Part shown: piece after piece, positions 54,311 to 62,868 of the stretch
Layout: every line of letters starts with the position of its first letter
Position numbering within the stretch: the first letter of the stretch is position 1
NCBI RefSeq assembly: GCF_021404405.1
Contig: NZ_JABFTV010000003.1
Coordinates: 1-64,000 of the forward strand
Origin: Billgrantia aerodenitrificans
Lineage (GTDB): Bacteria; Pseudomonadota; Gammaproteobacteria; Pseudomonadales; Halomonadaceae
DNA length: 64,000 nt
Reading direction: 5' to 3'
Notes under the pieces: model-generated
The model's database searches: none
Told to the model about the DNA's origin: nothing
Seen by the model: the letters and a program-made list of their open reading frames with translations, nothing else
Translations under genes and position numbers: made by a program

Positions 54311-55690
54311 TTATTTCATGGCGAGAGACTCGTCACCTGAAGCGGCCAAGGCAATCATTTCTCCACCGTTATTGGTGATGTATGCCTGCGAGTCGTCCCG
54401 CTTCATGAAGGCCACCACTTCACCATCGGGCATTTCGGCCAGAAAGGCGGCCTTGCCGAACATCTTGATCCCGCTGTGGTGATCGTAGACATAGGTGGAG
54501 TAGACCTCTTGCCCTTCGCTGTCCGCTGCACGGTAGGCCGCCACCATGTCGGCAACACTTTCGTACTCGACGATACCCTCGTCGGCGAACCATATCTGGG
54601 CCGGGCTGAGATCCGGGTTCTGCGCCATGGGCGTGACCATGCGCTCCAGGTCGGCGGCATAGTCCAGCCCGGACGCCGCATAGGCGCTACGGATGTAGCT
54701 GTCGTCGACCCAGGCATCGAAATCGAGGTCAGGGATGTTGCGCTCCTCCTGCAGCAGGGCGTGATCGTACTGCAGCGCCTCGACCCACTCGGGCTTGATG
54801 GTGGCATCCAGGGTGCTGATTCCCCCCTCGCTGAGGTAGAGATAGAGCACTTCCTTGGCCACACCGGTCCATTCGCTGAGCTGAGTGGCGGCACGCACCG
54901 GATCCTCCCTGATCCACTGCTGCGCCTCGAGGGTTGCCTGCAGCACGGCCTCGACCACCTCCGGATAACGATCGGCAAATGCCTTGCGCACCACGATGCC
55001 GTGGAAAGTCGGCACACCGGCCTCGCTGCCGTCGAAGATCTTGCGCCCGGTACCGCGGAACTCCATCACCTCCGACCAGGGGCCGAAGTCGGCATGGGCA
55101 TCGATACGGTTGCCGGCGATGTTGGCCACCCCCACCGGCGGGCTCTGGTCGACGATGGCGATCTGCCCATCGAGCCCTGCATCGCGCAGGGCCTTGAGCG
55201 TCATGCCCCAGGCGGCACTGCCCACCGGCGTGGAGATGCGCTTGCCTGCCAGCTCTTCGAGGGAGTGCACGTCGGAGGCCACCGGCACCACGATACCGTT
55301 GCCGGTTCCCTGGCGGTTGTACCCGGTCACGGTGATGAAGCGAGTTTCATGTCGGCCGGTGGCCTGGAAGTTGGCCCCATTGACGATCAGCGGATAGTCG
55401 CCCATCACGCCGAACTCGAGGTTGCCCGCCATCATCTGGTTGGTGATGGGCGGGCCTGAATCATAGTCGCGAAAGATGATTTCGTACTCGGCATCGGCGT
55501 AATCCCCATCCGTAGGAAGATATTTTTCGATGAGACCAAGTTTCTCCAGCACGATACCGCCGGCCACGGTATTGGTCACCATGCTCTGGTGGCCGATACC
55601 AATGGTGATGCGCTCCGCCAAGGCAGGGTTACTTAGCAGAAAGAGTATTCCCAACAAACAGCAGCCGATGAGTCGCTTCCGGTTCTTCAT
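54311..55690 (-). CDS. NitT/TauT-family substrate-binding protein with an extra C-terminal domain
   Basis: A 459-residue exported binding protein: signal peptide 1-25 (NPALAE), then ITIGIGHQSMVTNTVAGGIVLEKLGLIEKY and a typical NitT/TauT core to about residue 340. It is about 110 residues longer than most family members. The tail contains YDHHSGIKMFGKAAFLAEM and MKRDDSQAYITNNGGEM, faintly reminiscent of NosL-type copper-binding accessory domains. It is monocistronic between a sigma-54 promoter and a terminator. The ligand is unknown; a sulfonate or similar compound is plausible. Confidence 0.83.
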   Translation of the reverse strand: MKNRKRLIGCCLLGILFLLSNPALAERITIGIGHQSMVTNTVAGGIVLEKLGLIEKYLPTDGDYADAEYEIIFRDYDSGPPITNQMMAGNLEFGVMGDYPLIVNGANFQATGRHETRFITVTGYNRQGTGNGIVVPVASDVHSLEELAGKRISTPVGSAAWGMTLKALRDAGLDGQIAIVDQSPPVGVANIAGNRIDAHADFGPWSEVMEFRGTGRKIFDGSEAGVPTFHGIVVRKAFADRYPEVVEAVLQATLEAQQWIREDPVRAATQLSEWTGVAKEVLYLYLSEGGISTLDATIKPEWVEALQYDHALLQEERNIPDLDFDAWVDDSYIRSAYAASGLDYAADLERMVTPMAQNPDLSPAQIWFADEGIVEYESVADMVAAYRAADSEGQEVYSTYVYDHHSGIKMFGKAAFLAEMPDGEVVAFMKRDDSQAYITNNGGEMIALAASGDESLAMK

Positions 55691-55757
55691 GTCCAGTCAC
55701 CTCCGGTCAGGGTGGGTTGTACTTGTACTATCCGGTCATTACCTTCACCCATTGATC

Positions 55758-55773
55758 TGCAGTGCGCGTGCCA
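55758..55773 (-). promoter_or_regulatory. Sigma-54 promoter B (binding-protein gene)
   Basis: The minus strand reads TGGCACG-CGCA-CTGCA, matching the -24/-12 consensus with correct spacing, about 70 bp before the start codon. A CTTGTACTATC block (55722-55732) follows at the same 26-bp distance as at promoter A. Confidence 0.78.
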
Positions 55774-55860
55774 TCCTGCGCGACTTTCCGCCCATCTGCA
55801 TGATTCGAATAAGGGAAAGGTCAGCTCGACAGGAAGCGATCACTCGACCGTCAGCCGCCT

Positions 55861-55885
55861 CATTGCGCACGCATAGTGCGCAATG
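55861..55885. promoter_or_regulatory. Perfect enhancer-like palindrome upstream of promoter B
   Basis: CATTGCGCAC-GCATA-GTGCGCAATG has 10-bp perfect arms about 100 bp upstream of the sigma-54 promoter, the usual place for an enhancer-binding activator. It also lies just past the 3' end of the next gene. Confidence 0.7.
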
Positions 55886-55958
55886 AGTGGCTTTCGGCAT
55901 CATCATGGCGCAGCCTTTCAGATGCCGAATAGGACAACTAGAACAAATCAGTTACACG

Positions 55959-58022
55959 CTAAGAGTACGAAGTCTCACCCATCAACGTCTGACTCAGAAA
56001 AGTGAACGCCAGCGCCTGCATATGGGCGCGCTGGCGATTGTCCGCCGCGCCGCCGTGACCACCTTCGATGTTCTCGTAGTAGAGCGCCGCATGCCCCTGC
56101 TCGCTCATGCGCGCCATCATCTTGCGCGCGTGGCCGGGGTGGACGCGGTCGTCGCGGGTGCTGGTCATCAGCAGCATGGGCGGGTAGTCCGCCCCGGGAT
56201 CGAGGTTGTGATAGGGCGAGACATCACGCAGGAACTGCCAGTCGTCGCTCTCGGGGTCGCCGTACTCGGCCATCCACGAGGCGCCGGCCAGCAGCTTGTG
56301 GTAGCGGCGCATGTCGAGCAGCGGCACCTGGCACACCACGGCGCCGAGCAGCTGCGGGTAGCGGGTGAGCATGTTGCCCACCAGCAGGCCGCCGTTGGAG
56401 CCGCCCTGGATACCCAGCCGCTGCGGAGAGGTGACGCCGCGTTCGATCAGGTCTTCGGCCACGGCGGCGAAGTCCTCGAAGGCCTTGTGACGATTCTCGC
56501 GCAGCGCCGCCTGGTGCCAGCGCGGGCCGTACTCGCCTCCGCCGCGGATGTTGGCCACCACGTACACGCCCCCCTGGCTGAGCCAGGCGCGCCCCACCCC
56601 GGGGCTGTAGCCGGGCAGCAGCGGTACCTCGAAGCCGCCGTAGCCGTAGAGCAGGGTTGGATGCTCGCCGCTTGGCTCGAGGTCGCGCCGCGCCACCTGG
56701 AAATAGGGAATCGGCGTGCCGTCGCGGCTGGTGGCGAAGTGCTGGGACACCTCGAGCCCCTCGGCGTCGAACAGCGCCGGGGCCTGCTTGAGCGTCTCGA
56801 GCTCCTCGCCGACCCGACCGTGCAGCAGCGTGGTCGGCGTGAGGTAGTCGCTGACGATGACGAACACCTCGTCGCTCTCCTCGTCGTCCACCGCGCTCAC
56901 GCTGACGCTGCCCAGCGTCGGCACGCCCGCCAGCGGTTCGGGCTGCCACTGGCCTGCGCTCGGCGTGAGCACGTAGAGCCGGTGCTTGACGTCGTCGAGC
57001 ACGTTGAGAATCAGGTGACGACGGGTCCAGGTAGCGTCGGAGAGCGAGGTGCGCTCGGTAGGAGTGAACAGTACGCGCAGCTCGCGCTCACCGTTCATGT
57101 AGGCGTCGAAGTCGGCGATCAGCAGCGCGCCGGCGGGATGGGTGGTACCCGCCACCTCCCAGGACTCGCGCAGTTCGACCAACAGCCACTCGCGATGCAC
57201 CTGCTTGTGGGCCGAATTGGGCACCTCGATGCGGCGCAGGCTACCGTCGGCCTGGCGCAGGTAGAGCTCGTTGTCGTAGAAGGCCCGGGCGCGGCTGACG
57301 AAGTCGCGCTCGAAGCCGGGGGTGGAGTCGTGCGCGGCGCCCACGGCCATGTCGTCGGGCTCGGCTTCGAACACCGTCTCGGCGTCGGCCATCGGCGTGC
57401 CGCGTCGCCACTGCTTGACGATGCGCGGGTAGCCGGAGCTGGTCATCGAACCTGCACCGAAGTCGGTTTGGACGTAGACCGTGTCGCGGTCGATCCAGCC
57501 CAGGCCGCCCTTGGCCTCGGGGCGGTAGAAGCCCTGCTCGACCCAGCGCTTCTCCACCAGGTCGAACTCGCGGGTGACATCGGCATCGGCGCCGCCGCGG
57601 GAGAGCGAGATCAGGCAGTGACGCCAAGGGTGGTCGGGCGATTCAGGCCGCAGGCAGTGGGCGCCGTGCCATACCCAGTTCTCGCCCTCTTCGGCATTGA
57701 GCGCGTCGAGGTCGATCAGCACCTCCCACTCGGGCCGCGCCTTGCGGTACTCCTCGAGCGAGGTGCGTCGCCACAGCCCACGGGGATGGTCGCGGTCCTG
57801 CCAGAAGTTGTAGAAGTGCTCGCCGCGCTTGACCACGAAGGGGATGCGGTCGTCGGCCTCGAGGATCGCCTGCAGGTCGTCGCGCAGCGCGCTGAAGCCC
57901 GGCGCATCGGCGAGCCTGGCCTGGCTCTCTGCATTGCGCTGCTCGACCCAGGTCAGGGCGCGTTCGCCCTCGACCTCTTCCAGCCACAGGTAAGGGTCGT
58001 GCTCGTCGAAGGGGGCAGCCAT
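55959..58022 (-). CDS. Prolyl oligopeptidase-family serine peptidase (S9A)
   Basis: A 687-residue peptidase with an N-terminal beta-propeller (to about residue 420) and an alpha/beta hydrolase domain. The triad is visible: Ser542 in IQGGSNGGLL, Asp624/625 in STRDDRVHP and His656 in EGGHGG. The N-terminal DPYLWLEEVEGERALTWVEQRN is typical. No signal peptide, so it is likely cytosolic, cleaving proline-containing peptides. AGGAG precedes the ATG. It is a separate unit from its neighbours. Confidence 0.92.
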   Translation of the reverse strand: MAAPFDEHDPYLWLEEVEGERALTWVEQRNAESQARLADAPGFSALRDDLQAILEADDRIPFVVKRGEHFYNFWQDRDHPRGLWRRTSLEEYRKARPEWEVLIDLDALNAEEGENWVWHGAHCLRPESPDHPWRHCLISLSRGGADADVTREFDLVEKRWVEQGFYRPEAKGGLGWIDRDTVYVQTDFGAGSMTSSGYPRIVKQWRRGTPMADAETVFEAEPDDMAVGAAHDSTPGFERDFVSRARAFYDNELYLRQADGSLRRIEVPNSAHKQVHREWLLVELRESWEVAGTTHPAGALLIADFDAYMNGERELRVLFTPTERTSLSDATWTRRHLILNVLDDVKHRLYVLTPSAGQWQPEPLAGVPTLGSVSVSAVDDEESDEVFVIVSDYLTPTTLLHGRVGEELETLKQAPALFDAEGLEVSQHFATSRDGTPIPYFQVARRDLEPSGEHPTLLYGYGGFEVPLLPGYSPGVGRAWLSQGGVYVVANIRGGGEYGPRWHQAALRENRHKAFEDFAAVAEDLIERGVTSPQRLGIQGGSNGGLLVGNMLTRYPQLLGAVVCQVPLLDMRRYHKLLAGASWMAEYGDPESDDWQFLRDVSPYHNLDPGADYPPMLLMTSTRDDRVHPGHARKMMARMSEQGHAALYYENIEGGHGGAADNRQRAHMQALAFTFLSQTLMGETSYS

Positions 58023-58094
58023 GCGGGATCTCCTGGTGGGCAGTCGTTTTGCCCACCAAGCTAGCCCGCTATGGCCGCGGACTCAATGTGTCCG

Positions 58095-58237
58095 AGGCTT
58101 TGTCTGAAAAGTCGGCGAGCGAAGGCCAGACAAGGCAAAAATCAGCGAAAAGACGGAGTTTACGGAGTGCAAATGAGTACTTTAAGCTGATTTTTAACGC
58201 TGTATGGCCAAGCGCAGCCAGTTTTCGGGCATAGCCT
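58095..58237. repeat. Dispersed palindromic intergenic element, copy 3 of 3
   Basis: About 143 bp, clearly related to copies 1 and 2. The ends pair as AGGCT/AGCCT and CTGAAAA/TTTTCGG (with G-T pairs), and internal GGCCA/TGGCC and CAGC/GCTG match copy 2, while the apical stem is TTTAC/GCAAA (one mismatch). The right end contributes the stop codon of purU (58236-58238) on the minus strand. Confidence 0.87.
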
Positions 58238-59102
58238 AGCGCTGGAATACCACGGTACGGTTCCTATTCAGAAACACCCGCCGCTCCACGTGCAGCGCCA
58301 CCGCCCGGGCCAGGGTCAGACATTCGATGTCGCGGCCCTTGGCCACCAGATCCTCCGGGTAATCGGCATGACTGACCGGCTCGACGCCCTGGGTGATGAT
58401 CGGCCCCTCATCGAGGTCGTCGTTGATGTAGTGGGCCGTGGCGCCGACCAGCTTGACGCCCTTTTCGTAGGCCTGGTGGTAGGGGCGCGCGCCCTTGAAG
58501 CCGGGCAGCAGCGAGTGATGGATGTTGATCGCCCGACCCGAGAGCCTGGTGCACATCTCGCTCGACAGTACCTGCATGTAGCGCGCCAGGATTACCAGCT
58601 CGGCGCCGCTCTCCTCGATTACCTGCCATACCTGGGCCTCCTGCTCGGGCTTGGTCTCGGCGGTGATCGGGAAGTGGTGGTAAGGAATGCCGTGCCACTC
58701 CGACAGCGATGCCAGGTCGGGGTGGTTGGAAACGATGGCGCGGATGTCGATGGGCAGCTGCCCGGTACGGTAGCGATAGAGCAGGTCGTTGAGGCAGTGA
58801 TCGGCCTTGGAGACCATGATCACCACCGGCATCAGCCGCCCCGGCGGCGTCAGCTCGGAACTCATCTCGAATTCGGCAGCCCGCTCGGCAAAGGCCGTCT
58901 GGAAGGCGTCGGCGTCGAAGCCAGCTTCCTCGGGGCGGAATTCGGTGCGAATGAAGAATTGGCCGCTCAGGCGGTCGTCGAAGGATTGCTGCTCAGTGAT
59001 GTAGCAGCGCCGCTCCTTGAGGAAGCGGGTCACCACGTCCACGGTACCCAGGCGGCTGGGGCACTGCGCGGCCATGATCCAGATGTCGTCGTGTCGCTTC
59101 AT
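58236..59102 (-). CDS. purU: Formyltetrahydrofolate deformylase
   Basis: A 288-residue enzyme hydrolysing 10-formyl-THF to formate and THF. An N-terminal ACT domain (5-85) is followed by a formyltransferase-like domain with catalytic INIHHSLLPGFKGARPYHQAY and GATAHYINDDLDEGPII (Asn, His, Asp). PurU genes are regularly linked to sarcosine oxidase, where they recycle folate loaded with the removed methyl group. A terminator separates it from soxG. Its stop is inside dispersed repeat copy 3. Confidence 0.95.
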   Translation of the reverse strand: MKRHDDIWIMAAQCPSRLGTVDVVTRFLKERRCYITEQQSFDDRLSGQFFIRTEFRPEEAGFDADAFQTAFAERAAEFEMSSELTPPGRLMPVVIMVSKADHCLNDLLYRYRTGQLPIDIRAIVSNHPDLASLSEWHGIPYHHFPITAETKPEQEAQVWQVIEESGAELVILARYMQVLSSEMCTRLSGRAINIHHSLLPGFKGARPYHQAYEKGVKLVGATAHYINDDLDEGPIITQGVEPVSHADYPEDLVAKGRDIECLTLARAVALHVERRVFLNRNRTVVFQR

Positions 59103-59134
59103 GCTGCTTCCTCCGGCGCTTCGGCGGCGAGTGG

Positions 59135-59161
59135 AAAAAGGGCCGGGGGAACCCCCCGGCC
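59135..59161 (-). terminator. Intrinsic terminator between soxG and purU
   Basis: On the minus strand a strong stem (GGCCGGGGG/CCCCCGGCC type, short loop) is followed by CTTTTTCC, giving partial or full termination after the sox genes. Confidence 0.75.
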
Positions 59162-59189
59162 AAACGCGCCTGGCAAACGCGATGTCTTG

Positions 59190-59825
59190 TTACCGCTCCA
59201 CACCGATGTCGTACTCCGCCCCGGCGTCCAGCAGCCAGCGGTAGCAGTAGTCGGAGAAGCTGCGGCGCAGCACCAGCTCCCAACGGGTTTCCGTGGGACG
59301 GCGCAGGATCAGGTTGGTCTTGGCGAACACCGCAGTCACGCCCTTGCCCACCGGGAAGGCCTCGGGGTGCACGTCGCTGGGCGTCGACTTCATCAGCAGC
59401 TCACGCGCCTTCTCGCCCGACAGTTCGAGCAGCGTCTGACCGCCGCTGACGTTGACGATGGCATAGTGGGCATCGCCCAGGGCATTACGCAGTGCACCCT
59501 CCAGCTCAAACTCTTCGCCACCGGGTACGATCAGCAGCCACTCGTCGGGCGAGAGCCACTGGATCGAACGCGCGCCATCCTCGCTATGGCTGAGGGTGTT
59601 GGGGCGTGCCGGCAGGCCGAAGCCCAGCACCGCGCGCACTGCCTCGTCGAGCACGATGGCGCCGCCGCGCAGCACCAGATGGCCGAGGAAGGCCCGCTCG
59701 CGCAGCACCACCCGGCTCTTGGCGCTGGGGGCCGGAGCCCCCGAACGCTGGTAGGAGTAGGCCAGGGGCGATTCCACCGGGATGTTGGCCTCGGTGCGGG
59801 TATCGAAGGTAGCGGCGTTAGACAT
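59190..59825 (-). CDS. soxG: Sarcosine oxidase gamma subunit
   Basis: A 211-residue subunit of heterotetrameric sarcosine oxidase. The folate-binding-type fold shows LSPDEWLLIVPGGE, NVSGGQTLLELSGEKARELLMKSTPSDVHP and a C-terminal RRSFSDYCYRWLLDAGAEYDI, all characteristic. The ATG at 59825 overlaps the soxA stop by 8 bp. It is the last sox gene before the terminator. Confidence 0.93.
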   Translation of the reverse strand: MSNAATFDTRTEANIPVESPLAYSYQRSGAPAPSAKSRVVLRERAFLGHLVLRGGAIVLDEAVRAVLGFGLPARPNTLSHSEDGARSIQWLSPDEWLLIVPGGEEFELEGALRNALGDAHYAIVNVSGGQTLLELSGEKARELLMKSTPSDVHPEAFPVGKGVTAVFAKTNLILRRPTETRWELVLRRSFSDYCYRWLLDAGAEYDIGVER

Positions 59826-62800
59826 TCTGGCGCTCTCCCTTGGGATCGACGAAGATCGGACTGACGATTTCGGCCTCATGGACCTGACCGTCGGCCATGG
59901 GCAGGTAGACGGTCTCACCCATCTTCTGCTGACCGCCCTTGACCACGGCCAGGGCGAAGCCTGAGTCCAGGGTCGGGCTGTAGTAGCTCGAGGTCACGTG
60001 GCCCACCATCGGCATGGGAATGGCGTGCTTCGGATCGAAGACGATCTGCGCGCCCTCCTCCAGCACCACCTTCGGGTCCTTGGGCTTGAGACCGACCAGC
60101 TGCTTGCGGTCCGTGCGGCGAGTGTCGCTGCGCGTCAGCGCGCGCTTGCCGATCCACGAGTACGGCTTGTCGTAGCCCACGCACCACTGCATGCCCAGGT
60201 CTTCCGGCGTCACCGAGCCGTCGGTGTCCTGGCCGACGATGATGAAGCCCTTCTCCGCCCGCAGCACGTGCATGGTCTCGGTGCCGTAGGGGGTCAGGCC
60301 GTACTTCTCGCCGTGCTTGAACAGGGTCTTGCACACGTGCATGGCGTAGTTGGCCTGGACGTTGATCTCGTAGGTCAATTCGCCGGTGAAGGAGATCCGG
60401 AACACCCGTGCCGGCACCCCGGCCACCTTGCCAGCCCGCCAGTCCATGAACTTGAAGGAATCGCGGTCGAGATCGATGTCGCTGATCTCGGCCAGCAGAT
60501 TACGCGCCTCGGGGCCGGTGATCGTCATGGTCGCCCAGTGATCGGTCACCGAGGTGAAGGTCACGTTGAGCTCGGGCCATTCAGTCTGATGCCACAGTTC
60601 CAGCCACTCCAGTACCGCGGCAGCACCGCCGGTGGTGGTGGTCATCAGGAAGTGGTTCTCGGCCAGACAGCTGGTCACACCGTCGTCGGTGACCATGCCG
60701 TCGTCCTTACACATCAGCCCGTAGCGGCACTTGCCGACGGCCAGCTTTTCCCACTTGTTGGTGTAGACGCGACCCAGGAACTCGCGAGCGTCGGGGCCCT
60801 GGATGTCGATCTTGCCCAGGGTCGAGGCATCGAGGATGCCGACCTTCTCGCGCACCGCCCGGCACTCACGGGCCACCGCCTCGTGCATGGTCTCCTTCTT
60901 GCCGTTGACGACCTGGGGGAAGTACCAGGGGCGCTTCCACTGGCCGACGTCCTCGAACTCGGCGCCATTCTCCACATGCCACTGGTGCAGTGCGGTGTAG
61001 CGCTCGGGGTCGAACAGGTCACGACAGTGGCGACCGACGATGGCACCGAAGGTGACCGGCGTGTAGTTGGGTCGGAACACTGTGGTGCCCACTTCGGGAA
61101 TCGATTTGCCCAGGCAGCGTGCGGCAATGGCCATGCCGTTGATGTTGCCGAGCTTGCCCTGGTCGGTACCGAAACCCATGGCAGTGTAGCGCTTGACGTG
61201 CTCGATGGACTCGAAGCCCTCGCGCGTCGCCAGTTCGATGCCCCCGGCGGTGACGTCGTTCTGCAGATCGACGAACTGCTTGGGCGCGCGCAGGGTCGGC
61301 TTCTCGTGAGGCACCTGATAGAGCGCACAAGCCGCTCCCTCGCGGCGGGAGTCGACCTGCGGCAGCTCGACCGCCTTGGCCGATTGCCCCAGCGCTTCCA
61401 GCGCCTGGGAAGCCATGGCCACGCCATCGGCCAGGCCTGCGGCCAGGTCGTGGATGCCACGGGCACTGCCGGCAGCATGCACGCCTTTCACCAGGCTGGG
61501 CACGAAGCCGAGGATCTCTTCGTTCCAGGTCGGCCGCGCGCCGGTGTGCGAGGCCAGGTGGATCACCGGGCTGTAGCCGCCGGAGCTGGCGATGGTGTCG
61601 CAAACCAGGGTCTCGGCCTGGCCGGTGACCTTGAAGGCAGCGAGGTCGATCTTGGCCACGCGGGCCGCGCTGACGCGCTTCTCGCCCTTGGCCTCGATCA
61701 CCGCACTACCGGTGATGATACGAATGCCCTTGGCCTTGGCGGCGTCGATCCAGTCGCCCTGCGGATTGGCACGGGCGTCGACGATGGCCACCACCTCGCG
61801 GCCAGCTTCGACCCAGTCGAGCGCCGCGCGATAGGCGTGATCGTTGCTGGTGGAGAGCACCAGCTTGTTGCCCGGCACCACGCCGTAGCGGCGGATGTAG
61901 GTGGATACCGCGCCGGCCAGCAGGTTGCCCGGCACGTCGTTGTTGGCGTAGACCAGCGGCCGCTCGTGGGCACCAGTGGCCAGCAGCACCTGACCGGCAC
62001 GCACGCGGTGCATGCGCGAACGCGCGCCACGATGGCCGTCTACCAGCGGTGCCGTCTCGCCCAGGTGCTCCGTGCGCCGCTCGTGCAGCGTGACGAAATG
62101 GTGGTCGTGGTAGCCGTTGGCGGTGGTGCGGGGCAGCAGCGTGACGTTGTCCAGCCCGGCGAGCTCCTCCAGCACGCGCTCCGCCCACTTGGCAGCCGGC
62201 TGCTGGTCGAGCAGGTCACGGCTGTCGAGCAGCGAACCGCCCATCTCTTCCTGCTCGTCGGCCAGGATCACCCGGGCGCCGCTGCGGGCTGCGGTCAGTG
62301 CCGCCGCCAGGCCGGCGGGGCCGGCACCGATCACCAGCAGGTCGCAGTGCTGGTTGAGGTGATCGTAGCTGTCCTGATCGGGTTCCATGGGGCTGCGGCC
62401 CAGGCCGGCGCTCTTGCGGATGTACTTCTCGTAGGTCATCCACATGGAGGCCGGTGCCATGAAGGTCTTGTAGTAGAAGCCCGGCGGCATGAAGCGCCCG
62501 CCCAGCTTGCCCACCAGACTCATGACGTCGCGCTGCACATTGGGCCAGCCGTTGGTGCTGCGCGCCACGAGGCCGTCGAACAGCGCCTGCTGGGTGGCAC
62601 GCACGTTGGGCACCTGGGCGGCTTCGGTGCTGCCCAACTGGACCAGCGCGTTGGGCTCCTCGGCGCCGGCGGCAACGATGCCGCGCGGACGCGAGTACTT
62701 GAAGCTGCGGTTGACGACATCCACGCCGTTGGCCAGCAGCGCCGAGGCCAGGGTGTCACCGGCATGGCCCTGATAGTGCTGGCCGTTGAAGGTGAAGCCG

Positions 62801-62868
62801 AGCTTGCGCGAGCGATCGATACGCCCGCCCTCTTTGAGACGATTCGGCTGTGTCACGGACTTGCTCAT
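59818..62868 (-). CDS. soxA: Sarcosine oxidase alpha subunit
   Basis: A 1016-residue subunit. It has an N-terminal 2Fe-2S-like domain without the cluster (FNGQHYQGHAGDTLASALLANG), an NAD-binding domain with VIGAGPAGLAAALTAA at about residue 160, and a C-terminal folate-dependent aminomethyltransferase-like domain (from about 600) where the removed methyl is transferred to THF. The length fits the family (about 1000). It overlaps soxD by 4 bp. Confidence 0.95.
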   Translation of the reverse strand: MSKSVTQPNRLKEGGRIDRSRKLGFTFNGQHYQGHAGDTLASALLANGVDVVNRSFKYSRPRGIVAAGAEEPNALVQLGSTEAAQVPNVRATQQALFDGLVARSTNGWPNVQRDVMSLVGKLGGRFMPPGFYYKTFMAPASMWMTYEKYIRKSAGLGRSPMEPDQDSYDHLNQHCDLLVIGAGPAGLAAALTAARSGARVILADEQEEMGGSLLDSRDLLDQQPAAKWAERVLEELAGLDNVTLLPRTTANGYHDHHFVTLHERRTEHLGETAPLVDGHRGARSRMHRVRAGQVLLATGAHERPLVYANNDVPGNLLAGAVSTYIRRYGVVPGNKLVLSTSNDHAYRAALDWVEAGREVVAIVDARANPQGDWIDAAKAKGIRIITGSAVIEAKGEKRVSAARVAKIDLAAFKVTGQAETLVCDTIASSGGYSPVIHLASHTGARPTWNEEILGFVPSLVKGVHAAGSARGIHDLAAGLADGVAMASQALEALGQSAKAVELPQVDSRREGAACALYQVPHEKPTLRAPKQFVDLQNDVTAGGIELATREGFESIEHVKRYTAMGFGTDQGKLGNINGMAIAARCLGKSIPEVGTTVFRPNYTPVTFGAIVGRHCRDLFDPERYTALHQWHVENGAEFEDVGQWKRPWYFPQVVNGKKETMHEAVARECRAVREKVGILDASTLGKIDIQGPDAREFLGRVYTNKWEKLAVGKCRYGLMCKDDGMVTDDGVTSCLAENHFLMTTTTGGAAAVLEWLELWHQTEWPELNVTFTSVTDHWATMTITGPEARNLLAEISDIDLDRDSFKFMDWRAGKVAGVPARVFRISFTGELTYEINVQANYAMHVCKTLFKHGEKYGLTPYGTETMHVLRAEKGFIIVGQDTDGSVTPEDLGMQWCVGYDKPYSWIGKRALTRSDTRRTDRKQLVGLKPKDPKVVLEEGAQIVFDPKHAIPMPMVGHVTSSYYSPTLDSGFALAVVKGGQQKMGETVYLPMADGQVHEAEIVSPIFVDPKGERQNV

